Assembly (NCBI RefSeq): GCF_001729485.1
Contig: NZ_CP017157.1
Location: 62,001-126,000 of the forward strand
Reading direction: 5' to 3'
Length of the DNA: 64,000 nt
From: Streptomyces lydicus
GTDB lineage: Bacteria > Actinomycetota > Actinomycetes > Streptomycetales > Streptomycetaceae
The notes beneath the pieces are model-generated. The model saw nothing but the letters and a program-made list of their open reading frames with translations. It had not been told where the DNA came from and made no database searches. The number at the start of each line of letters is the position of its first letter. Positions within the stretch are counted from its first letter, which is position 1. A program made the position numbers and the translations under genes. Positions 59,411 through 64,000 of this stretch are shown piece after piece.

Positions 59411-59527
59411 GTCGTCATCCGAGCACCGCGGCCCCCGCCGCCGGTGGCAGGCGGCCCGCTCGCGGCCCGGGTTCACCCGAGTGAGGGGCGGCGAACCGGG
59501 CCGGGACCGGGCGCCGGCCCTCGGCGC

Positions 59528-60556
59528 TCAGGGCCGGCGCGGCTCCTGGCGGTGCACCGGCCCGTGGGTGTCCTCGCAGTGCTCGCTGCCGGGACGCTCC
59601 GACCCGTCGGCGGCCGCGTGGCCGGGCCCCGGGCCCAGCGTCAGCACGTCGCCCGCGGAACCCTGTTCGCCGAGGTGGTCGACCTGGAGGGTGGCGTGCG
59701 TGATGCCGTACCCCCCGCTCAGCAGCTCCTGCAGGTTCCGGCGGACCTTGTGGCAGTCGCCGCCGGGCGCCACCAGGATGTGCGCGGACAGCGCCGGCTG
59801 CCCGGAGGTGATCTGCCAGATGTGCAGATCGTGCACCTCGACGACCTCGTCCTGGGAGACCAGCCGCTCGCCCAGCGCGTCCGGGTCCAGGCCGGCCGGT
59901 GCGGCCTCCATGAAGATCCGCCCGGACTCGCGCACCAGCCCCGTGCCGGCCCGCAGCATCAGCGCCACGACCACCAGCGAGGCGATGGCGTCGGCCCGCG
60001 TGAAGCCCGTGGTGAGCACGATCAGACCGGAGATCGCGGTGGCGACGAAGCCGAACAGGTCGGTGAGGATGTGCTGGTAGGCGCCCTCGACGTTCAGGCT
60101 GGAGCGGTTGGCCCTGGAGAGCAGCCAGGTGCAGATCAGGTTCACCACGATCCCGGACAGCGCGGTGATCAGCACCAGCCCGCCGGTCACCGCGGGCGGC
60201 GAGATCAGCCGCTGCACGGCCTCGTACGCCAGCCACACCGACAGCAGCAGCAAGGTGATGCCGTTGGCCTGCGCGGAGAGGATCTCGGCGCGCTTGAGCC
60301 CGTACGTGTAGCCGCCGCGGGCCGGCCGGGCGGCCAGCCGCATCGCGATCAGCGCCAGCACGATCGAGACCGCGTCGGTGAGCATGTGCGCGGCGTCCGA
60401 GATCAGTGCCAGCGACTGCGCCAGCACACCGATGACGACCTCGACCGCCATGTACGCGGTGAGCAGCAGCAGCGCTGCCCGCAGCCAGCGCCGGTCGGCG
60501 TCCGGTGACACCCCGTGCGAGTGGCCGTGGCCGTGGCTGTGCGCGTGCTCGGTCAT
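59528..60556 (-). CDS. Cation diffusion facilitator (CzcD/ZitB-type zinc exporter)
   Basis: A 342-residue CDF antiporter with six transmembrane helices. The N-terminus is the His-rich TEHAHSHGHGHSHGVS. The metal sites are SDAAHMLTDAVSI in TM2 and HILTDLFGFVATA in TM5 (HxxxD). The C-terminal cytosolic domain ends with DTHGPVHRQEP, rich in His. It exports Zn2+ and related ions in exchange for protons. The ATG at 60556 was chosen by the conserved His cluster. The upstream sequence has GTTGCGAAGCAAAC (about 60580-60593), a weak ArsR/CzrA-like repeat. The gap 60557-60852 shows no cobalamin riboswitch. Confidence 0.92.
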   Translation of the reverse strand: MTEHAHSHGHGHSHGVSPDADRRWLRAALLLLTAYMAVEVVIGVLAQSLALISDAAHMLTDAVSIVLALIAMRLAARPARGGYTYGLKRAEILSAQANGITLLLLSVWLAYEAVQRLISPPAVTGGLVLITALSGIVVNLICTWLLSRANRSSLNVEGAYQHILTDLFGFVATAISGLIVLTTGFTRADAIASLVVVALMLRAGTGLVRESGRIFMEAAPAGLDPDALGERLVSQDEVVEVHDLHIWQITSGQPALSAHILVAPGGDCHKVRRNLQELLSGGYGITHATLQVDHLGEQGSAGDVLTLGPGPGHAAADGSERPGSEHCEDTHGPVHRQEPRRP

Positions 60557-60852
60557 GTCGGCGCTCCTTCCCGAGGTCTCGTTGCGAAGCAAACCGCACT
60601 TCGGCAAAAGATCCAAAGGCTGCATCGGTGACCGTTGTCATTCCCGTCCAACGGCCTATCGTGCCTGGTCAGAGCGGTGCGGACGGGGGCGCGCGGAAGC
60701 CGGGAAACGGACGTGGACCATCCGGTCCCGAGGGCGCACGGGCGCTGCCGGCGCCGGGCGGCAGCCCACAGCCCGGTCGCGGAGGCGCACCGACCGGTCA
60801 GTAGAGTTCGGCTCCGTCACCGAGCCAGTCTCCGATTCCGAGGTATCCGGCA

Positions 60853-62139
60853 GTGAGCCCCGCAGCACCCGCCCCGGCGGATCCCGACCGCCTGACCGTC
60901 GTCGGCATCGGAGCCGACGGCTGGGCCGGGCTGCCCGCCGCCTCCCGGCAGGCACTGTGCGACGCCGACGTCCTCATCGGCGGCGCCCGGCAGCTCGCGC
61001 TGCTGCCCGACGGGTGCGCGGGCGAGCGCGTCCCGTGGCCGTCCCCGCTGCGGCCCGCCGTCGCCAGCCTGCTCGCCACCCACGCCGGGCGCAGGGTGTG
61101 CGTGCTGGCCAGCGGCGATCCGATGTTCTACGGGATCGGGCGGACGCTGACCGAGGTGCTGGCGGAATCCGCCGCGGAGTCCCCCGGGCCCGCGGGCTCC
61201 GGGCACCCCGGCCTCCGCGTCCTGCCGCACCCCTCCTCGGTGTCCTACGCCTGCGCCCGCCTCGGCTGGCCGGTCGAGGACACCGAGGTCGTCACGCTCG
61301 TCGGGCGGCCCGCCGAAAACCTGCTGCGCGCGCTGTACGACGGCCACCGCCTGCTCGTGCTGTCCGCCGGGGCCGGCACCCCCGCCGAGGTCGCTGCCCT
61401 GCTGCGGGCGCACGGCTTCGGCCCGACCCGGATGCGCGTACTGGAGCAACTCGGCGGTGAGCGCGAGCGGTTGACCGAGGGCGTGGCCGCCGACTGGGAC
61501 GCGCCGCCCGCCGACCCGCTCAACGTCCTCGCCCTCGACCTCGCCCGGGCCCCCGGCACCCCGCCGCTCTCCACCGTCCCCGGTCTCCCCGACACCGCCT
61601 ACGAGCACGACGGCCAGCTGACCAAGCGTCATGTCCGGGCCGCCACGCTCGCCGCGCTGGCGCCGGCCCCCGGTGAACTCCTGTGGGACATCGGCGGCGG
61701 CTCCGGCTCCATCGCCGTCGAATGGCTGCGCGCCCACCGCGGCTGCCGCGCCGTCAGCGTCGAGCGGGACGCCGTACGGGCCGAGCGGATCGGCCGTAAC
61801 GCGCGCTCGCTCGGGGTGCCGGCGCTGCGCGTCGTGCACGGTCCGGCGCCCGCCGCGCTGGCCGGCCTGCCCACGCCGGACGCGGTGTTCATCGGGGGCG
61901 GTCTGACCGCCCCCGGCCTGTTGGACGCCTGCTGGGAGGCGCTGCCCCCGGGCGGCCGCCTCGTCGCGAACACCGTGACGCTGGAGTCCGAGGCGCTGCT
62001 CGCCGACCGGTACCGGCAGCACGGCGGCGAACTGGTCCGGCTCGCCGTCTCCCACGCGGTACCGGTGGGCGGCTTCACGGGCTGGCGGCAGGCGATGCCG
62101 GTCACCCAGTGGTCGGCGGTCAAGCCCCCGGCGGGGTAG
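60853..62139 (+). CDS. cobL: Precorrin-6Y C5,15-methyltransferase (decarboxylating), CobL (CbiE-CbiT fusion)
   Basis: A 428-residue bifunctional enzyme of cobalamin synthesis. The N-terminal CbiE half has LTVVGIGADGWAGL, the GGARQL segment and VLASGDPMFYGIGRTL, typical of uroporphyrinogen-type methyltransferases. The C-terminal CbiT half is an AdoMet-dependent methyltransferase with LLWDIGGGSGSIAVEWL and a terminal AMPVTQWS. It methylates C5 and C15 and decarboxylates the acetate side chain. Start is GTG 60853. A TAGAGT near 60801 may be a -10. First gene before cobM; a cbiD gene ends the window on the other strand. Confidence 0.94.
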   Translation: MSPAAPAPADPDRLTVVGIGADGWAGLPAASRQALCDADVLIGGARQLALLPDGCAGERVPWPSPLRPAVASLLATHAGRRVCVLASGDPMFYGIGRTLTEVLAESAAESPGPAGSGHPGLRVLPHPSSVSYACARLGWPVEDTEVVTLVGRPAENLLRALYDGHRLLVLSAGAGTPAEVAALLRAHGFGPTRMRVLEQLGGERERLTEGVAADWDAPPADPLNVLALDLARAPGTPPLSTVPGLPDTAYEHDGQLTKRHVRAATLAALAPAPGELLWDIGGGSGSIAVEWLRAHRGCRAVSVERDAVRAERIGRNARSLGVPALRVVHGPAPAALAGLPTPDAVFIGGGLTAPGLLDACWEALPPGGRLVANTVTLESEALLADRYRQHGGELVRLAVSHAVPVGGFTGWRQAMPVTQWSAVKPPAG

Positions 62140-62246
62140 CCCCCGTCACCGCCCCGGCGGGGCAGCCACCCGCCACCGTGCCCGCGCCGCGAGGGGCACC
62201 CGCCCGTCCCCCGTCCCGTCCCCGTCCCCCAGGAGACCGCACAGCC

Positions 62247-63011
62247 ATGACCGTCCACTTCATCGGCGCGGGACCCGGCGCCGCCGACCTGATCACCGTG
62301 CGCGGTGCCCGGACCCTCGCCGCCTGCGGGGTGTGCCTGTACGCCGGCAGCCTGGTGCCGCGTGAGCTGCTCGCCGAGTGCCCGCCCGGCGCCCGCCTGA
62401 TCGACACCGCGCAGCTGGACCTCGACACCATCACCGCCGAGATGGTCCGCGCCCACGAGGAGGGGCACGACGTCGCCCGGCTGCACTCCGGCGACCCGTC
62501 GGTCTTCAGCGCGGTCGCCGAGCAGATGCGCCGGCTGGACGCGGCCGGGGTGCCGTACGACGTGGTGCCGGGCGTGCCCGCGTTCGCCGCGGCGGCCGCG
62601 GCCCTCAAGCGCGAGCTGACCGTGCCCACCGTCGGCCAGACCGTCATCCTCACCCGCGTCGCCCAGCGCGCCACGCCGATGCCCGAGGGCGAGGACCTCG
62701 CCACGCTCGGCCGCAGCGGCGCGCTGCTGGTCCTGCACCTGGCCGCGATGTACGTCGACCGGGTCGTCGGCGAACTCCTGCCGCACTACGGCGCCGACTG
62801 CCCGGCGGCCGTCGTCGCCATGGCCTCCCGCCCCGACGAACTGGTCCTGCGCGGCACCCTCGCCGACATCGCGGACCGGGTGAAGGCGGCGGGCGTGGTC
62901 CGTACGGCGGTGATCATCGTCGGCCGCACGCTGGGCGCCGAGCAGTTCCGCGACAGCCATCTGTACTCGGCGGACCGGGAACGCCCGCACGGACCCTGCG
63001 AACGGAACTGA
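62247..63011 (+). CDS. cobM: Precorrin-4 C11-methyltransferase
   Basis: A 254-residue tetrapyrrole methylase. The family signature is VHFIGAGPGAADLITVRGAR, with YAGSLVP and DVARLHSGDPSVFSAVAEQM. It methylates C11 of precorrin-4 with AdoMet. The ATG at 62247 has AGGAGA upstream; the frame open before it has no such signal. It is 107 bp downstream of cobL on the same strand. Confidence 0.94.
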   Translation: MTVHFIGAGPGAADLITVRGARTLAACGVCLYAGSLVPRELLAECPPGARLIDTAQLDLDTITAEMVRAHEEGHDVARLHSGDPSVFSAVAEQMRRLDAAGVPYDVVPGVPAFAAAAAALKRELTVPTVGQTVILTRVAQRATPMPEGEDLATLGRSGALLVLHLAAMYVDRVVGELLPHYGADCPAAVVAMASRPDELVLRGTLADIADRVKAAGVVRTAVIIVGRTLGAEQFRDSHLYSADRERPHGPCERN

Positions 63012-63196
63012 CCCCCTGTCACCCCGTGGACGCGTCAGCAGTGGCGTCGGCTGGGACATCTGACTGTTTATATGACCGCATCGGGGTGAATATCCGTTAT
63101 CCGGCCTCCGGCGGCCGGTAAGCAACGTGCAACACCCAAGGGAGACCGCATCGACGGAGCACGAGCGGATCAACCGAAACGAAGGAGCACGCCACG

Positions 63197-63577
63197 ATGC
63201 GCACCAGACTGGCCGCCGGATCGGTCGCCGCCGCAGCCCTGCTGACCCTCTTCGGCAGCAGCGCCGCCCTCGCCGACACCGCGCCCACCACCCCGCGGAC
63301 CACCACCGACCCCGCACCGACGCCCGACCACTCGCGTTGGATGCACGACGACGCCGGCCGCACCCCCGCCGCCGCCGACTACTCCGGCCGGACCCGCGAG
63401 TCCGCGAGCCGGACCAGCGACCGCCAGGAGCGCCCGGACTGGATGCGGGAGAACCCGCTGCGGCTGACCACCTGTGCCCTCGGGACGGCGCTGACGGCGC
63501 TGACCGGCAGCGGCCGGGACTGCGTGGCGGACCGGATGGGCATCCACGTCAGGGCCGCCCAGGGGGCGCGCAAGTAG
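63197..63577 (+). CDS. Small secreted protein
   Basis: A 126-residue exported protein, not recognised. The signal peptide (MRTRLAAGSVAAAALLTLF, cleavage near ALADTAP) is followed by a Thr/Pro-rich stretch, then polar residues with WMHDDAGRTPAAA and two cysteines near the end (TTCALGTAL, GRDCVADR), which could form one disulfide. ATG 63197 follows GAAGGAGC. The 185-bp gap before it has an AT-rich stretch (GTTTATATGACC) that may hold its promoter. Convergent with cbiD and 9 bp from its stop. Confidence 0.68.
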   Translation: MRTRLAAGSVAAAALLTLFGSSAALADTAPTTPRTTTDPAPTPDHSRWMHDDAGRTPAAADYSGRTRESASRTSDRQERPDWMRENPLRLTTCALGTALTALTGSGRDCVADRMGIHVRAAQGARK

Positions 63578-63586
63578 CGCGGACGC

Positions 63587-64000
63587 CTATCGGGACGGGG
63601 TGTTCCGGCGGACGTCGCCGGGCCCCCGTGGCTCCGCCCGCCCCACCACCAGCCCCGCCCGGTCGATGCAGATGACGTCGACCGCGACGGGCGCGCCCCG
63701 CAGCACGGCCAGCGCCTCGTCCCGTGCCGTCGCCGCCACCAGGTCCCCGAGCGGCACCCCGGCCGCCGCGCACAACTGGAGGGCGGCCAGCCCGGTGTTG
63801 GCCTCCGCCACCGCGCCCGCCAGCGCCTCGTTCGCCCCGCCGCGCCGGGCCAGCTCCGCGAGGAAGCCCTTGTCCACCTGCGACCGCGCCGAGTGCAGAT
63901 CGAGGTGCCCGGCCGCCAGTTTGGACAGCTTGGCGAACCCTCCGCAGAGGGTGAGCCGGTCCACGGGGTGCCGCCGGAGGTACTTCAGCACCGCCCCCGC
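63587..64000 (-). CDS. cbiD: Cobalt-precorrin-5B C1-methyltransferase CbiD, C-terminal part
   Basis: The C-terminal ~137 residues of CbiD; the gene runs off the window end. Diagnostic segments are RLTLCGGFAKLSKLAAGHLD, then LHSARSQVDKGFLAELARRG and AANTGLAALQL-like helices. CbiD methylates C1 of the corrin ring in the anaerobic-type route. Its presence with cobL and cobM indicates a mixed cob/cbi cluster continuing beyond 64000. The 5' end cannot be seen. Confidence 0.9.
   Translation of the reverse strand, partial: AGAVLKYLRRHPVDRLTLCGGFAKLSKLAAGHLDLHSARSQVDKGFLAELARRGGANEALAGAVAEANTGLAALQLCAAAGVPLGDLVAATARDEALAVLRGAPVAVDVICIDRAGLVVGRAEPRGPGDVRRNTPSR

Noticed and set aside
60557..60852. Cobalamin riboswitch before cobL
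   Set aside because: No B12-box-like sequence could be found in the gap, and the spacing and base content do not suggest one.

Overview
The window is high-GC actinomycete chromosome and almost certainly Streptomyces. Codon third positions are GC-saturated, GTG starts are common, and the gene content is typical of the genus: a Bpa-type proteasome activator, a mycothiol-dependent isomerase family protein, an AfsR-like regulator, a SpoIIE/RsbW-type phosphatase and two branched-chain 2-oxoacid dehydrogenase (bkd) clusters. Fifteen exact copies of the 14-bp Streptomyces parS centromere sequence GTTTCACGTGAAAC lie between 6.1 and 54.5 kb, so the window probably lies close to oriC. From memory, the gene order resembles the S. 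coelicolor region around bkdA1B1C1/bkdA2B2C2; this was not checked against a database. No insertion sequence, phage, CRISPR array, tRNA or rRNA was seen.

Layout. 0-6 kb: tail of one bkd E2, a MobA-like/DUF6457 protein overlapping moeA, a K+ channel overlapping moeA, a quinone oxidoreductase and a secreted His-rich protein. 6.1-6.25 kb: an array of five parS. 6.3-10.6 kb: bpa and two divergent Ser/Thr kinases, the second split by an in-frame amber codon. 10.6-17 kb: a phosphotransferase, a split-barrel flavin protein, an orphan NarL-type response regulator, then the complete bkd E1alpha-E1beta-E2 operon. 17-24 kb: a GNAT-Nudix fusion, a GntR-MFS pair, an MDMPI-family enzyme, LURP-one and thioredoxin-NHL genes. 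24-31.6 kb: two DUF4232 lipoproteins, a membrane HTH protein, a CHAP/NlpC-like secreted protein, and an M18 aminopeptidase followed by a SARP/NB-ARC regulator containing an intragenic parS. 31.8-38.8 kb: acyl-CoA dehydrogenase, SseB-like, pirin, AI-2E-family permease and SpoIIE phosphatase. 39-46.3 kb: aspS, a GT-C-like membrane protein, metG and a DHA2 transporter. 46.5-56.5 kb: a vWA protein, an esterase, VanZ, a polysaccharide deacetylase, a glycine-betaine-type ABC system and a response regulator. 56.7-64 kb: an oxidoreductase, membrane and secreted proteins, a CDF zinc exporter and the start of a cobalamin cluster (cobL, cobM, cbiD).

The most striking pattern is the placement of parS. 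Every intergenic copy lies within about 65 bp of a stop codon, or in a run that starts there, and at six loci the site is inside or beside a strong inverted repeat that reads as a transcription terminator. At two loci parS is the exact centre of a perfect 32-36 bp palindrome. Other points of note are the amber-split kinase, a symmetric four-half-site operator at the betaine transporter/deacetylase divergence, and a SigR-like promoter with a MarR-like operator in front of pirin.
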